DNA of 64,000 nt, taken from positions 49,143 through 113,142 of the forward strand of contig NZ_QKYU01000018.1 in NCBI RefSeq assembly GCF_003253705.1. Direction: 5' to 3'. Numbering within the stretch: the first letter of the stretch is position 1; each line of letters opens with the position of its first letter. The DNA is from Humitalea rosea. GTDB lineage: Bacteria > Pseudomonadota > Alphaproteobacteria > Acetobacterales > Acetobacteraceae. The notes under the pieces were generated by a model that was given only the letters and a program-made list of their open reading frames with translations, did not search any database and was not told the origin of the DNA. The position numbers and the translations under genes are program-made. Below are positions 37,632-47,366 of the stretch, piece after piece.

Positions 37632-38214
37632 CGCAGCGCGCCCATTGGAAGCAGCCGAAGACGATATGATCGGCATAGGCGGGGGTGACGCCGCCCAGCC
37701 AGTCGCGCTGGCGCAGCACGAGACGCAGCGGCAGCAGCGACTGGCGGAAGGCGACCACCGCCGTCTCCCGGTCGGCCGAGACCTGCGCCAAGGGCATGCC
37801 AAAGCGCGCCTCGCGGCTCTCGTGAAAATAGGCGCGGTCGTGTTCGACCAGTACGGCCGGAATATCGGCGACGATCAGCCGCGCGATGGGGCCCATCAGC
37901 ATCGCATCGGCGAAGCTGTTGACGAAGAGCGACAGCGCCCGCCCGCCCTCGCCACGGAACAGCGAGGGGCGGGCGGGGTAGCTCTCCTCCAGCCATTCGG
38001 CGATGGCCCAGCTGTCGGACAGGCTGCCGCCCGGGTGTTCCAGCACCGGCACCTTGGTATGCGGCGCGATGGCGGCGCGATCGGTGAAGCGCCAGGGCAG
38101 GGTTTCGACCGCCAGCCCCTTGTGTACCAGCGCCATCCGGGTGCGCCAGCAATAGGGGCTGAAGCGCCGCGCGGGGTCCTCCCCGGCCAGATCCCATAGC
38201 TTCAAGCCGCTCAT
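37519..38214 (-). CDS. Glutathione S-transferase family protein, LigE-like N-terminus
   Basis: A 231-residue GST-fold protein. The N-terminal domain starts [30 protein letters not shown], close to the beta-etherase-like group, with cis-Pro in TKVPVLEH and [14 protein letters not shown] for glutathione contacts. The C-terminal helical domain follows ([21 protein letters not shown]). ATG 38214 is used; the longer frame lacks family sequence. It diverges from glpK. Confidence 0.85.
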   Translation of the reverse strand: MSGLKLWDLAGEDPARRFSPYCWRTRMALVHKGLAVETLPWRFTDRAAIAPHTKVPVLEHPGGSLSDSWAIAEWLEESYPARPSLFRGEGGRALSLFVNSFADAMLMGPIARLIVADIPAVLVEHDRAYFHESREARFGMPLAQVSADRETAVVAFRQSLLPLRLVLRQRDWLGGVTPAYADHIVFGCFQWARCVSPFALLAKDDPLYDWRERMLDAYGGLARAVPAFAEA

Positions 38215-38268
38215 GTGTTTGATCCCCGCAGTCCAGCCTATGCTGCCGCCAGGGGAGGGGCTGTGCAA

Positions 38269-39787
38269 ATGGACGACACGCTGTTGCTGGCCCTGGACCA
38301 GGGCACCACCTCGACGCGCGCCATCGCCTTCGGGCTGGATCTGGTCCCGCGCGCCACGGCGCGGATCGAGCTACCGCAGCACTACCCGGCCCCGGGCTGG
38401 GTGGAGCATGAGCCGGCCGACCTGCTCGCCCATAGCCTGTCGGTGCTGCGCGAGGTGATGGCCCGCGCGCCCGGCCGCATCGCCGGGCTCGGGCTGACCA
38501 ACCAGCGGGAGACCGTGCTGCTCTGGGATCGCGCAACCGGGCGGGCACTGGCCCGGGCGATCGTCTGGCAGGACCGCCGCACCGAGCCCGCATGCGAGCG
38601 GCTGCGGGCCGAGGGCGCCGGACCCCTGATCGCCGAACGCAGCGGGCTGCTGCCGGACCCCTATTTCAGCGCGACCAAGCTCGCCTGGCTGCTCGACACC
38701 ATCCCCGGCGCCCGCCCGGCCGCGGCCCGGGGGGAGCTGTGCTTCGGCACGGTCGATAGCTGGCTGCTTTGGCATCTGACCGGCGGGCGGGTGCACGCGA
38801 CCGATGCGACCAACGCCGCCCGGACCATGCTGTTCGACATCCGCAACGGTTGTTGGGACGATGATCTGCTGCGGCTGTTCGACATTCCGCGCGCGGTGCT
38901 GCCGCAGGTGATGGATTGCGCCGCCGAATTCGGCACCACCGATCCCTCCGTGCTCGGCGCGGCCCTGCCCATTCGCGGGATCGCGGGCGATCAGCAGGCG
39001 GCGACCCTGGGCCAGGCCTGCTTCACCCCGGGGATGGTGAAATCGACCTATGGCACCGGCTGCTTCGCCCTGATGGTGACGGGCGATACGCCGGTCGCCT
39101 CCGCCAACCGGCTGCTGACCACCATCGCCTGGCAGTTGGGCGGCCGCCGCACCTATGCGCTGGAGGGCGCGATCTTTGCCGCCGGGGCTGCGGTACAATG
39201 GCTGCGGGATGGTTTGCGGATCATCGGGGATGCCGCCGAAAGTGGGCCGCTGGCCTTGCGTGCCGACCCGGCCCAGGCGGTGGTGATGGTGCCGGCCTTC
39301 GTCGGCCTCGGCGCGCCGCATTGGGATGCGGAGGCGCGCGGGGCCATCTATGGGCTGACCCGCAACACCGGCCCCGCGGAGATTGCCCGCGCGGCGCTGG
39401 AGGCCGTGGCCTTCCAGACCCGCGACCTGATGGACGCGATGGCCGCCGACCTCTCCGGCCTGTCGCCCACGGTGCTGCGCGTCGATGGCGGGATGAGCGC
39501 CAGCGATTTCACGATGCAGTTCCTGGCCGATATCCTGGACGCGCCGGTGGACCGGCCGGTGGTACAGGAGACGACCGCCCTCGGGGGCCGCCTATCTGGC
39601 GGGTGTACAGGCCGGGCTGCTGGCAGCGCCGGGTGATGTCGCCGCCGGTTCGCAATGGCGGTTGGAGCGGCGATTCCTGCCCGGCATGGCCCCGGCGGAG
39701 GCCGCGCGGCGCCGTGCTTTATGGCGGGGGGCCGTGGCAAGAACATTAACGAACCGCTCACGCCATGATGCGCAGTATCCTCTTTGA
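38269..39787 (+). pseudogene. glpK: Glycerol kinase with a one-base frameshift near the C-terminus
   Basis: The gene phosphorylates glycerol to glycerol 3-phosphate. The start ATG 38269 follows GGGGAGGGG by 8 nt. Family motifs are clear: [68 protein letters not shown]. In ETTALG the run of five G at 39583-39587 shifts the frame, giving a stop at 39636 after 455 residues. Removing one G restores [10 protein letters not shown] and a C-terminus through 39787 (about 505 residues, normal length). Either a real disruption of the last 50 residues or a homopolymer sequencing error. Confidence 0.88.
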
Positions 39788-39907
39788 CCCGGCCCGAAAG
39801 CCGCCTAGGCTAATGATAGGACATTAAGACACCTTCATTTAGTTCGGGCATCGGATTACGAAGATCGGTCCACCCGAGGTGGGGCGAGATCGGCGGCACG
39901 GGGAGTC

Positions 39908-40498
39908 ATGCGATTGGCCGAGTTCTGGGCCGAGTGGGGTTGGCTGGCCTATGGCGTGGCTGCTCTCTGGGCGTTCTTCGAAGGTGAGACCTTCGTGCTT
40001 GCCGCCGCGGCGGTGGGGGCGGTGTCTGGCGCCGTGAATCCCTGGATCCTGGGCGGCTGCGTCTGGTTCGGCTCCTATGCCGGTGACCAGACCTGGTTCT
40101 GGCTCGGGCGGCGATATGGCCCCAGTGTCCTGCGACGATTTCCAAACGCCGAGAAAAAAGTTGTTTCTGCGACGTCGCTGCTCGATCGCTACGGCACCAT
40201 GTTCGTGCTGAGCTTCCGCTTCCTTTATGGCATCCGCAACGTGGCCTCGGCGGCCTGCGGTCTCGCGGGCATGGACCCGGCGCGGTTTGCCATCCTCAAC
40301 TTCATCGCGGCCGGGATCTGGGCCTGGACCTTCGTCGCGGCCGGCTGGTACCTCGCGGTCTGCCTGGGGCCGGACTCGCTTGGCTACGTCATCGCGGCCG
40401 TCGGGCTGATCATCCTGCTTGGCTTCCTCACCCGCGCCTGGCTGGCGCGCCGCCGTCGCCGGGCCGTGGCCCTGGCCGGCGAGGGGCCGCTGCGCTGA
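39908..40498 (+). CDS. DedA/SNARE-associated family membrane protein
   Basis: A 196-residue inner-membrane protein of the DedA superfamily, proposed lipid carrier flippases. It shows FEGETFVLAAAAVGAVSG near the N-terminus, GDQTWFWLGRRYG, and the signature FRFLYGIRNVASAACGLAGM with the conserved Arg residues, plus four or five hydrophobic segments. The 120 nt before it (39788-39907) are AT-richer than the surroundings and probably hold its promoter. It is convergent with the isomerase gene. Confidence 0.88.
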   Translation: MRLAEFWAEWGWLAYGVAALWAFFEGETFVLAAAAVGAVSGAVNPWILGGCVWFGSYAGDQTWFWLGRRYGPSVLRRFPNAEKKVVSATSLLDRYGTMFVLSFRFLYGIRNVASAACGLAGMDPARFAILNFIAAGIWAWTFVAAGWYLAVCLGPDSLGYVIAAVGLIILLGFLTRAWLARRRRRAVALAGEGPLR

Positions 40499-40499
40499 G

Positions 40500-41309
40500 T
40501 CAGCCGATGGCGGCGTGGCGCTCCTTCATGATCCGCAGCACATGGTCTGGGTCCTCGGACCACCAGCGGCGGGAGAGGAGTTCCACCTCCACCAGCCCGG
40601 CGTAGCCCGCCGCCTCCGCCATCGCCTGGAAGCCGCCAAGGTCGATGACGCCATCGCCCGGCATGCCGCGGTCGAAGACGAGGTCGGTCGTCGGCACCAG
40701 CCAATCACAGATATGCAGCCCGGCGATGCGGCTGCCCGCACGTGCCATGTTCGCCGCCAGCACCGGGTCCCACCACACATGGTAGGCATCGACGGCGACC
40801 CCGGTGCCCGAGCCCAGCGCATCGCAAAGATCCAGCGCCTGCGCCAAGGTGGAGAGCACGCTGCGATCGGCGCAGGTCATCGGATGCAGCGGTTCGAGTG
40901 CCAAGGTGACGCCGGCTGCGCGGGCCTCGGGCAGGATCGCCGCCAAGCCATCGGCCACCATCTGCCGCGCCCCGGGCAGGTCGCGCGAACCGGGCGGCAG
41001 GCCGCCGCAGACCATGACGAGGCAGGCGGCGCCGATGGCATGGGCCTCGGCGATGGCGCGGCGGTTGTCCTCGATGGCGGCGGCGCGGCCGGCGGCATCT
41101 GCGGCGGGGAACATGCCGCCGCGGCAAAGCCCGCTGACGGTCAGCCCCGCATCGCGGATTTGCCGCGCGGCGGCCTCCACACCCATGGCGGCCAGCACAT
41201 CCCGCCAGGGCGAGATGCCGGGGATGCCGTGCCGGGCACAGCCCTCGATGCATTCCGCGAGGCCCCAGGCTTCCTTGACGGTGACGGTGTTGAGCGAGAG
41301 CGGCCTCAT
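40500..41309 (-). CDS. Sugar phosphate isomerase/epimerase-like TIM barrel
   Basis: A 269-residue protein of the AP-endonuclease-2 TIM-barrel superfamily. Metal-binding residues appear in order: Glu in LALEPLHP, Asp in VAVDAYHVWWDP, His in AGLHICDWLVP, and Glu in GLVEVELLS. Last gene of a three-gene coupled operon with DUF993 and a Gfo/Idh/MocA enzyme, so it probably isomerises a ketose-like intermediate in that pathway. The exact substrate is unknown. Confidence 0.85.
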   Translation of the reverse strand: MRPLSLNTVTVKEAWGLAECIEGCARHGIPGISPWRDVLAAMGVEAAARQIRDAGLTVSGLCRGGMFPAADAAGRAAAIEDNRRAIAEAHAIGAACLVMVCGGLPPGSRDLPGARQMVADGLAAILPEARAAGVTLALEPLHPMTCADRSVLSTLAQALDLCDALGSGTGVAVDAYHVWWDPVLAANMARAGSRIAGLHICDWLVPTTDLVFDRGMPGDGVIDLGGFQAMAEAAGYAGLVEVELLSRRWWSEDPDHVLRIMKERHAAIG

Positions 41310-42466
41310 GCCACGCCATGCACCGCGAGCAGCGACCGCATCCGCGCCACCGCGAGATCGGGATCGCGCAGCAGCCCGGCCGCATCGGCCAGCCGGAACA
41401 GTTCCGAAAAATGCTGGATGGAGCGGGTGCTCTGCTGGCCGCCGACCATGACGAAATGGTCCTGGTGGCCGTTCAGCCAGGCCATGAACACCACGCCGGT
41501 CTTGTAGAAGCGTGTCGGCGCCTGGAAGATGTGGCGCGACAGCGGCACCGTTGGCGCCAGGATGTCGTGAAAGGTGGTGAGGTCGTTCTTCGACAGCGCG
41601 GCCAGCGCGCCGCCGACCGCAGGCGCGATCGGGTCGAAGATGCCGAGCAGCGCGTCGGAATGGCCCTGCGCATCGCCGGCGATCAGCTCGGCGTAGTTGA
41701 AGTCGTCGCCGGTATACATCCGCACCGATTTCGGCAGGCGGCGGCGCATGGAAATCTCTTTCTGGTCATCCAGCAAAGAGATCTTCACGCCATCGACCTT
41801 GTCGGCATGGGCGTGGATCACGGCCAGCGCCGTCTCCATCGCCGCCATGTGGTCGTGGTTGCCCCAGTAGCCTTCCAAGGCCGGGTCAAACATCTCGCCC
41901 AGCCAATGGATGATCACCGGCTGCTTCACCTGGCTCAGGATGCGGTCATAGACGCGCTCGTAGTCGGCCGGGGATTTCGCTGCCTTCGCCAAGGCGCGAG
42001 ACGCCATCAGGATGATGCGGCCGCCCATCGCCTCGACCGCCGCGCATTGTTCCTCATAGGCGCGGATGACGTCGTCGATGGTGACGTCGGGGCCGGGCGG
42101 CAGATGGTCGGTGCCGGCGCCGGAGGCCATGACCGCGTCCGGAAAATCCCGCATGGCGTCGAGCGAACGCTTGATCAGTTCTTGCGCGCCCACCCAGTCG
42201 AGGCCCATGCCGCGCTGCGCCGTGTCCATGGCCTCGGCGACGCCGAGGCCGAGTGACCAGAGGTACTGGCGGAAGGCGATGGTGCGGTCCCAATCGACCT
42301 TCACATCCAGCCAGGGGTCCTGCGGCGCCATGGCGTCGGCGACCAGATGCGCCGCGGCGAAGGCAATGCGGGGGAAGGGGGGCGTCGCCTTGGGGAAAAC
42401 GCGGGGGGCGCCGGTGGTGAAGGGCGCGAGACCGCCCGGCACGGGAAGCGTGAGGGTTGCCATCAC
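41306..42466 (-). CDS. DUF993 family protein, dihydrodipicolinate-synthase-like
   Basis: A 386-residue protein of DUF993, related to DapA-type TIM-barrel aldolases. Recognisable stretches include IDDVIRAYEEQCAAVEAMGGRIILMASRAL, QPVIIHWLGEMFDPALEGYWG and VDGVKISLLDDQKEISMRRRLP, the last holding the candidate Schiff-base Lys (VKIS). Overlaps both neighbours by four bases. It likely performs an aldol cleavage on the product of the Gfo/Idh/MocA dehydrogenase. Confidence 0.85.
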   Translation of the reverse strand: MMATLTLPVPGGLAPFTTGAPRVFPKATPPFPRIAFAAAHLVADAMAPQDPWLDVKVDWDRTIAFRQYLWSLGLGVAEAMDTAQRGMGLDWVGAQELIKRSLDAMRDFPDAVMASGAGTDHLPPGPDVTIDDVIRAYEEQCAAVEAMGGRIILMASRALAKAAKSPADYERVYDRILSQVKQPVIIHWLGEMFDPALEGYWGNHDHMAAMETALAVIHAHADKVDGVKISLLDDQKEISMRRRLPKSVRMYTGDDFNYAELIAGDAQGHSDALLGIFDPIAPAVGGALAALSKNDLTTFHDILAPTVPLSRHIFQAPTRFYKTGVVFMAWLNGHQDHFVMVGGQQSTRSIQHFSELFRLADAAGLLRDPDLAVARMRSLLAVHGVA

Positions 42467-43617
42467 ACGGTCAACTCCGGCAGGTCGATCCAGCGGCGCT
42501 CCGCCCAGGATTGCAGCCCGGCTTCAGCGAGTTGCACGCCCTTGGCGCCGGCCAGCAGATCCCAGGGGTAGGTCGGAACGTCGCCGGCCACGTAACGCAG
42601 GAATAGCTCCCACTGGGCGCGGAACCCGTTCGGGTAGGCCTGGGTATCGGGGATTTCCTGCCAGCCCTCGAAGAAGTCGATGGGCTGCGGCACGTCCGGG
42701 TTCCAGACGGGCTTGGGCGTGTTTACCCGGCTCTGGGTCCAGCATTTTTGCAGGCCGCAGACGGCGCTGCCATGGGTGCCATCGACCTGGAAGGTGGCGA
42801 GGTCGTCGCGCCGCACGCGGGTGACCCAGGAGGAGTTGATATGGGCGATCACCCCGCCTTCGAGCTGGAAGGTCGCATAGGCGGCATCGTCGGTATCGGC
42901 GACATAGGGCTTGCCGTCCTCGCCGATCCGTTCGGGGATATGAGTGGCGCCGAGGCAGGAGACGCTGCGGACCTCACCGAACAGATTGTCCAGCACGTAG
43001 CGCCAGTGGCAGAGCATATCGAGGATGATGCCGCCGCCTTCCGCTTTCTTGTAGTTCCAGGAGGGACGCTGCGCCGGTTGCAGATCGCCTTCAAAGACCC
43101 AGTAGCCGAACTCGCCCTTCACCGACAAAATCTTGCCGAAGAAGCCGCTGTCGATCGCCATCTTCAACTTGCGCAGGCCGGGCAGGAACAGCTTGTCCTG
43201 CACCACGCCGTGCTTGATGCCGGCGGATTTGGCGATGCGGGCGAGATCCAGCGCCTCGGCCAGCGTGTCCGAGGTCGGCTTCTCGCAATAGATGTGCTTG
43301 CCGGCGGCGATCGCCTTGCGGATCAGCCCTCCGCGCATCTGCGTCGTGGCGGCATCGAAGAAGATGGTGTCCTCGGGGTTCGCCAGGCAGGCGTCGAGGT
43401 CGGTCGACACCCGCTCGATCCCATAGGCCTTGGCCAAAGCGCGCAGCTTGCCTTCGTTGCGGCCGGTGATGACGGGGTCGGGCATCAGCCGGTCGCCATT
43501 GGTCAGCGGCACGCCGCCATCGGCGCGGATCGCGGCGATGGAGCGGATGAGATGCTGGTTCATCCCCATCCGGCCGGTCACGCCGTTCATGATGAGGCCA
43601 ATGCGTCGTTCCGCCAT
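42463..43617 (-). CDS. Gfo/Idh/MocA family oxidoreductase
   Basis: A 384-residue NAD(P)-dependent sugar or cyclitol dehydrogenase. The Rossmann N-terminus is GLIMNGVTGRMGMNQHL, followed by the family motif GKHIYCEKPTSDTLAEA with the catalytic Lys, then GGGIILDMLCHWRYVLDNLFG with the His/Asp pair. The start at 43617 has GGGAGA upstream. First gene of the operon, 52 nt after the TetR gene. Confidence 0.88.
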   Translation of the reverse strand: MAERRIGLIMNGVTGRMGMNQHLIRSIAAIRADGGVPLTNGDRLMPDPVITGRNEGKLRALAKAYGIERVSTDLDACLANPEDTIFFDAATTQMRGGLIRKAIAAGKHIYCEKPTSDTLAEALDLARIAKSAGIKHGVVQDKLFLPGLRKLKMAIDSGFFGKILSVKGEFGYWVFEGDLQPAQRPSWNYKKAEGGGIILDMLCHWRYVLDNLFGEVRSVSCLGATHIPERIGEDGKPYVADTDDAAYATFQLEGGVIAHINSSWVTRVRRDDLATFQVDGTHGSAVCGLQKCWTQSRVNTPKPVWNPDVPQPIDFFEGWQEIPDTQAYPNGFRAQWELFLRYVAGDVPTYPWDLLAGAKGVQLAEAGLQSWAERRWIDLPELTV

Positions 43618-43669
43618 GCGCTGTCTCCCGATCGGTAACCGGATGGTTACTTCCTCGGTCGGGCGGTCG

Positions 43670-44329
43670 TCAAGGCCGCAGGTAGCCGAGCACGACCTCC
43701 TCGATATGCGCCTCGCGCGCGGCCAGCGATGCCTCGGTATGCAGTTCCGCGCCGAAGATGGTGGAGAGGGTGTGGCGGTTGGCGATGTAGAAATGCCCGA
43801 GGCCGAGGATCGAGACGTAGAGCTGCATCGCATCCACCCCGTCGCGGAACACACCCTCCCGCTGCCCGCGCGCCAGCACGGCGCCGAGGGCGGCCAGCAG
43901 GGGGGAATAGAGTGCCGGCACCGCGCCGCTGCGCTTGAGATAGGCGGCGCGGTGGATGTTCTCCTGGTTCAGCAGCGCCACGAATTCGGGGTGGGCTGCA
44001 GTATAGCGCAGGTTGAAGCGCACCAGCGCCCGCATCGCTTCGACCGGCGGCAGGTCGGCGGTTTCCAGCGCATGTTCCTCGGCGCGCTTGGCGGCATAGG
44101 CGGTTTCCAGCACCGCCAGCCACAGCTCCTCCTTGCTGCCGAAATGCGCGTAGATCATGCGCTTGTTGGCATCGGCGCGGGTCGCGATCTCATCCACCCG
44201 GGCGCCGGCCAGCCCGTTGGCGGCGAATTCGGTCAATGCCGCATCGAGGATACGCTGGCGCGTCGCGGCCGCACGCGGCGACAGGGGGGCCGCCACCCCG
44301 CGTCTGCCTACCTCCGCCAAATCGCTCAT
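43670..44329 (-). CDS. TetR-family regulator
   Basis: A 219-residue repressor. The N-terminal HTH reads RQRILDAALTEFAANGLAGARVDEIATRADANKRMIYAHFGSKEELWLAVLE, a textbook TetR domain; the ligand domain follows. It lies just upstream of, and on the same strand as, the Gfo/Idh/MocA operon and diverges from the isomerase gene at 44404, so it may control either or both. Confidence 0.9.
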   Translation of the reverse strand: MSDLAEVGRRGVAAPLSPRAAATRQRILDAALTEFAANGLAGARVDEIATRADANKRMIYAHFGSKEELWLAVLETAYAAKRAEEHALETADLPPVEAMRALVRFNLRYTAAHPEFVALLNQENIHRAAYLKRSGAVPALYSPLLAALGAVLARGQREGVFRDGVDAMQLYVSILGLGHFYIANRHTLSTIFGAELHTEASLAAREAHIEEVVLGYLRP

Positions 44330-44403
44330 ATCGTACTGTCCTTGCCTGTCGGCCTGCATCTTGGACCATGGACGGCGGGGCTTCCGCTTGCCAGCCTGAA
44401 GCC

Positions 44404-45141
44404 ATGGACGCAACACGGCTGATGCCGCCCAAACCCCGGCTGATCGGCACGATCACCCCCTCAGGCAATACCGTGGTCGAACGCACGACCCAGGCGATGC
44501 TGCGCGATCTGCCGGAGGCCGCGGCGCTGTTCGCGCGCATCCCCGTGCATGGCGAACGTGATCCGTTTCCGGACAGCTACAACCTGGACGCGATGCTGGT
44601 GGCCGCGGCTCTGCTCGCCCATGCAAGGCCGGATGCGATCATCTGGAACGGGAGCAAGGGCGGGAGCATCGGGCTCGAGCACGACCGCGACCTGGTGGCG
44701 CGGATCACGCAGGCGACAGGCATCCCCGCCGATACCTCCGGCCTTGCGCTGCTGCGCGCGTTGGAGCGGGCCGGTGTCCGCGCCATCGGGCTGCTGACGC
44801 CCTATGCCGAAGGGCCCCAGCACCGGCTGGTGGAGCGCCTCGGGCGGGATGGCGTGGCGGTGGTGGCGGAGCGGCATCTGGGGATGACCGACAATCTGTC
44901 CTACGCCTCGGTCGGTTACGAGACGATCCTGTCCCAGGCGCAGGCGCTGGCGGCGGGCAGGCCGGATGTGCTTCTGGCCTGGTGCACCAATTACCCGGCG
45001 GCACCGCTGGCGGCCGAGGTCGAGGCGGAGACGGGGATACCGCTTTGGGATGCCACCGCGCTGGGGCTCCTTGGCGGGCTCGGGCTGGCCGGGGTCACGG
45101 CACGGCCGGTGGGCTGGGGCAGCCTTGCGGGAGTGATCTGA
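44404..45141 (+). CDS. Maleate isomerase/arylmalonate decarboxylase-like (Asp/Glu racemase superfamily)
   Basis: A 245-residue protein with the maleate-isomerase-type N-terminus IGTITPSGNTVVERTTQAML, the middle IIWNGSKGGSIG and the catalytic Cys in LLAWCTNYPAAPLA. The N-terminal nucleophile position is occupied by Ser/Gly (PSGN), so a single-Cys mechanism as in arylmalonate decarboxylases is possible. The start is ATG 44404. A hairpin follows its stop. Confidence 0.8.
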   Translation: MDATRLMPPKPRLIGTITPSGNTVVERTTQAMLRDLPEAAALFARIPVHGERDPFPDSYNLDAMLVAAALLAHARPDAIIWNGSKGGSIGLEHDRDLVARITQATGIPADTSGLALLRALERAGVRAIGLLTPYAEGPQHRLVERLGRDGVAVVAERHLGMTDNLSYASVGYETILSQAQALAAGRPDVLLAWCTNYPAAPLAAEVEAETGIPLWDATALGLLGGLGLAGVTARPVGWGSLAGVI

Positions 45142-45144
45142 GCG

Positions 45145-45173
45145 CCCGTCAGGCGCCTGCGACGTCTGACGGG
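45145..45173 (+). terminator. Hairpin after the isomerase gene
   Basis: A perfect 8-bp stem (CCCGTCAG with CTGACGGG) and a 13-nt loop begin four bases after the stop at 45141. No T run follows, so it is a factor-assisted or weak terminator at best. Confidence 0.5.
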
Positions 45174-45338
45174 ACCGACCGAGCCATGATCGCGCCCGAT
45201 GCGGTGCCGCGGCCCGGCCCGGGGACCGGCGGCATGGCTGCTGAATTGTCCGCGGCATGCGATTTCCAGGATCTCGACGGGAAAGGATTGGCACCCGGAT
45301 TGAGCCGGGCCACGCTGCAGGGAATTGGAGGAATTCCC

Positions 45339-46286
45339 ATGCCCGACGCCCCCCCCTTCACCCCCTCGGCCCGGTATCCCGAGGAAGCGTTTGAGATGCT
45401 CGACCCGTCCTTCGCCCGGTTCCGGGTGATGAATTCGGTGATCGAACGGCTTTGGACCGGGGGAGCCTGGTCTGAAGGGCCGGTCTGGTTCGGTGCGCAC
45501 CGGACCCTGCTTTGGTCCGACATTCCCAACCAGCGGATCCTGCGGTGGGAGGAGGATGGCGGCACCGTGTCGGTGTTCCGCAGCCCCTCCAACTTCGCCA
45601 ACGGCAACACCACGGACCGTAGCGGCCGGTTGGTCACCTGCGAGCATGGCGGACGGCGCGTCACTCGGACAGAACATGATGGGCGGATCACCGTGATGGC
45701 CGACCGGTTTGAGGGGAAGCGGCTCAACAGCCCCAACGATCTGGTGGTGAAATCGGATGGCAGCATCTGGTTCACCGATCCGCCCTTTGGAATCATGAGC
45801 AACTACGAAGGCAGCATGACGGAGCCCGAATTGCCGCACGGCGTGTACCGGGTCGATGGCAGGACGCGGGCGATCAAGCTGGTCGCCGAAGGCATCCCCG
45901 GGCCCAATGGCCTCGCCTTCAGCCCCGATGAATCGATCCTCTACATCGTGGCGAGCCGGGCCGAGCCGCGGCAGATCCTGGCCTGTGATGTGTTGGATGA
46001 TGGCGCAAGGCTCGGAACGCCGCGCGTGCTGATCCAATGCGCCGCAGGCGAATCGCCGGACGGGTTCCGTTTGGATACGGAGGGCAATCTGTGGTGCGGC
46101 TGGGGCATGGGCGCCGGCCAGGATGGGGTGCGGGTTTTCAACGCTGCGGGAGCGCCGCTTGGGCACATCCACCTGCCGGAACGCTGTGCAAACCTTGAGT
46201 TTGGCGGCCGTCACCGCAACCGGCTGTTCATGGCGGCAAGCCGGTCCCTCTACGCCGTGACGGTTAACGCCACTGCCGCGGTCTGA
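45339..46286 (+). CDS. SMP-30/gluconolactonase family protein
   Basis: A 315-residue six-bladed propeller lactonase. Typical segments are WSEGPVWFGAHRTLLWSDIPNQRI (metal Glu), NSPNDLVVKSDGSIWFTDPPFGI (metal Asn) and ESPDGFRLDTEGNLWCGWG (metal Asp). GGAGG lies 7 nt before ATG 45339. It may hydrolyse a sugar lactone made by the dehydrogenase of the neighbouring catabolic operon. Confidence 0.9.
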   Translation: MPDAPPFTPSARYPEEAFEMLDPSFARFRVMNSVIERLWTGGAWSEGPVWFGAHRTLLWSDIPNQRILRWEEDGGTVSVFRSPSNFANGNTTDRSGRLVTCEHGGRRVTRTEHDGRITVMADRFEGKRLNSPNDLVVKSDGSIWFTDPPFGIMSNYEGSMTEPELPHGVYRVDGRTRAIKLVAEGIPGPNGLAFSPDESILYIVASRAEPRQILACDVLDDGARLGTPRVLIQCAAGESPDGFRLDTEGNLWCGWGMGAGQDGVRVFNAAGAPLGHIHLPERCANLEFGGRHRNRLFMAASRSLYAVTVNATAAV

Positions 46287-46334
46287 TGGGCTTGCATGGC
46301 TTGAACCTGCATGGCATAGGCTGCGGCAGAGCGG

Positions 46335-46409
<75 letters not shown>

Positions 46410-46832
46410 GTCGGTTTCCCAACCTACCGTTTCCCGTTCCCGAGTAGCGCTGTGAACCGCAGGTTTTCTGGGGTTTTGGCGCGACGGCTTGATGGTTGGA
46501 GAACGCAACGACCGGCGTTTCCGTCTCCCCAGGGCCATTCTCTCTCCGAAGCTCGGGACTTGGGCGATTGAGTCTACAAGCCTGAAACCCTGGAAACAGG
46601 CCGATCTCCCGGCGCGCAGCCGACTTGGGGTTGGGGGTGAGACCGCTCGGGCGATGGCCACCCGGCGCAAACTGCGGCCGTCTCTCATCCCGAGGGTAAA
46701 GGCCCCGTTCTGGGTTCGAGCAGGCGTCTCGCCACATCATCGGCCGAGGCAAGGGACGACGAGCGGCAGCGAACCCGTGTAGAGTCAGCGCTTGTTGGAT
46801 GAAGATCTGGCGATGGGCAGGGGGCGACAGCG
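46410..46832. other. Gene-poor stretch after the tRNA
   Basis: About 420 bases without a convincing gene. Open frames here are shadows, one of them the antisense of the tRNA. A short inverted repeat (GCCTG/CAGGC, about 46580-46601) is present but unremarkable. If an element integrated at the tRNA, its end would be here. Confidence 0.6.
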
Positions 46833-47366
46833 TTGAGGCCAGAAATACAGATAACCGTCGCCATGCTGGAAGAGGCAGCGCGGCTGGCCCCTACGGTGCG
46901 GGTCGCGCGAACCCAAGAGAGCGAAGTGGACACGCTTGGCGGTATTCTTGGTGAGTTTGCGTTCGCCGAGTGGTTTACGGGCGACTGGCGTAGCGCGCAC
47001 GAGGTAGGCCGAAATAAAGGCCACGCAGATTTCCGGGGCGTTGTTGAAGTTAAGGCATCCGTTTACCCGTTCCGCGAAACGCTGCATTTGGTCGTGCGCG
47101 AGGACTACGGAGGGAAACCGAAACCCCTCTACGTGCAGGTGATTGTCTCCACAGACCCCGGATCAAAGAAGTCTATCGTGCCGGGGACTCGGGCCATTCT
47201 GTGCGGCTACGCGTATCATGAGGACGTTGCCGCAGCGAAGCTCATGCCCATGCCGATGGGGGGTGGGCGCTTCACACGCTACCGGACTTTCCAGATTCCT
47301 ATCCGCCAACTTCGGCCGATGGGCGGTTTCCAGGAAGCCTACGAGGCTATTTCTGGTCCGGGTTGA
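46833..47366 (+). CDS. Putative PD-(D/E)XK-like nuclease, unrecognised family
   Basis: A 177-residue protein of unknown family. The order GEFAFAEWF, then GHADFRG and VVEVKAS matches a PD-(D/E)XK nuclease core (Glu, Asp, E-x-K). The TTG start has AGGGGG 8 nt upstream. Codon use and base composition look less GC-rich than the backbone. Its position beside a methyltransferase suggests a restriction role, but function is inferred from the motif only. Confidence 0.55.
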   Translation: MRPEIQITVAMLEEAARLAPTVRVARTQESEVDTLGGILGEFAFAEWFTGDWRSAHEVGRNKGHADFRGVVEVKASVYPFRETLHLVVREDYGGKPKPLYVQVIVSTDPGSKKSIVPGTRAILCGYAYHEDVAAAKLMPMPMGGGRFTRYRTFQIPIRQLRPMGGFQEAYEAISGPG

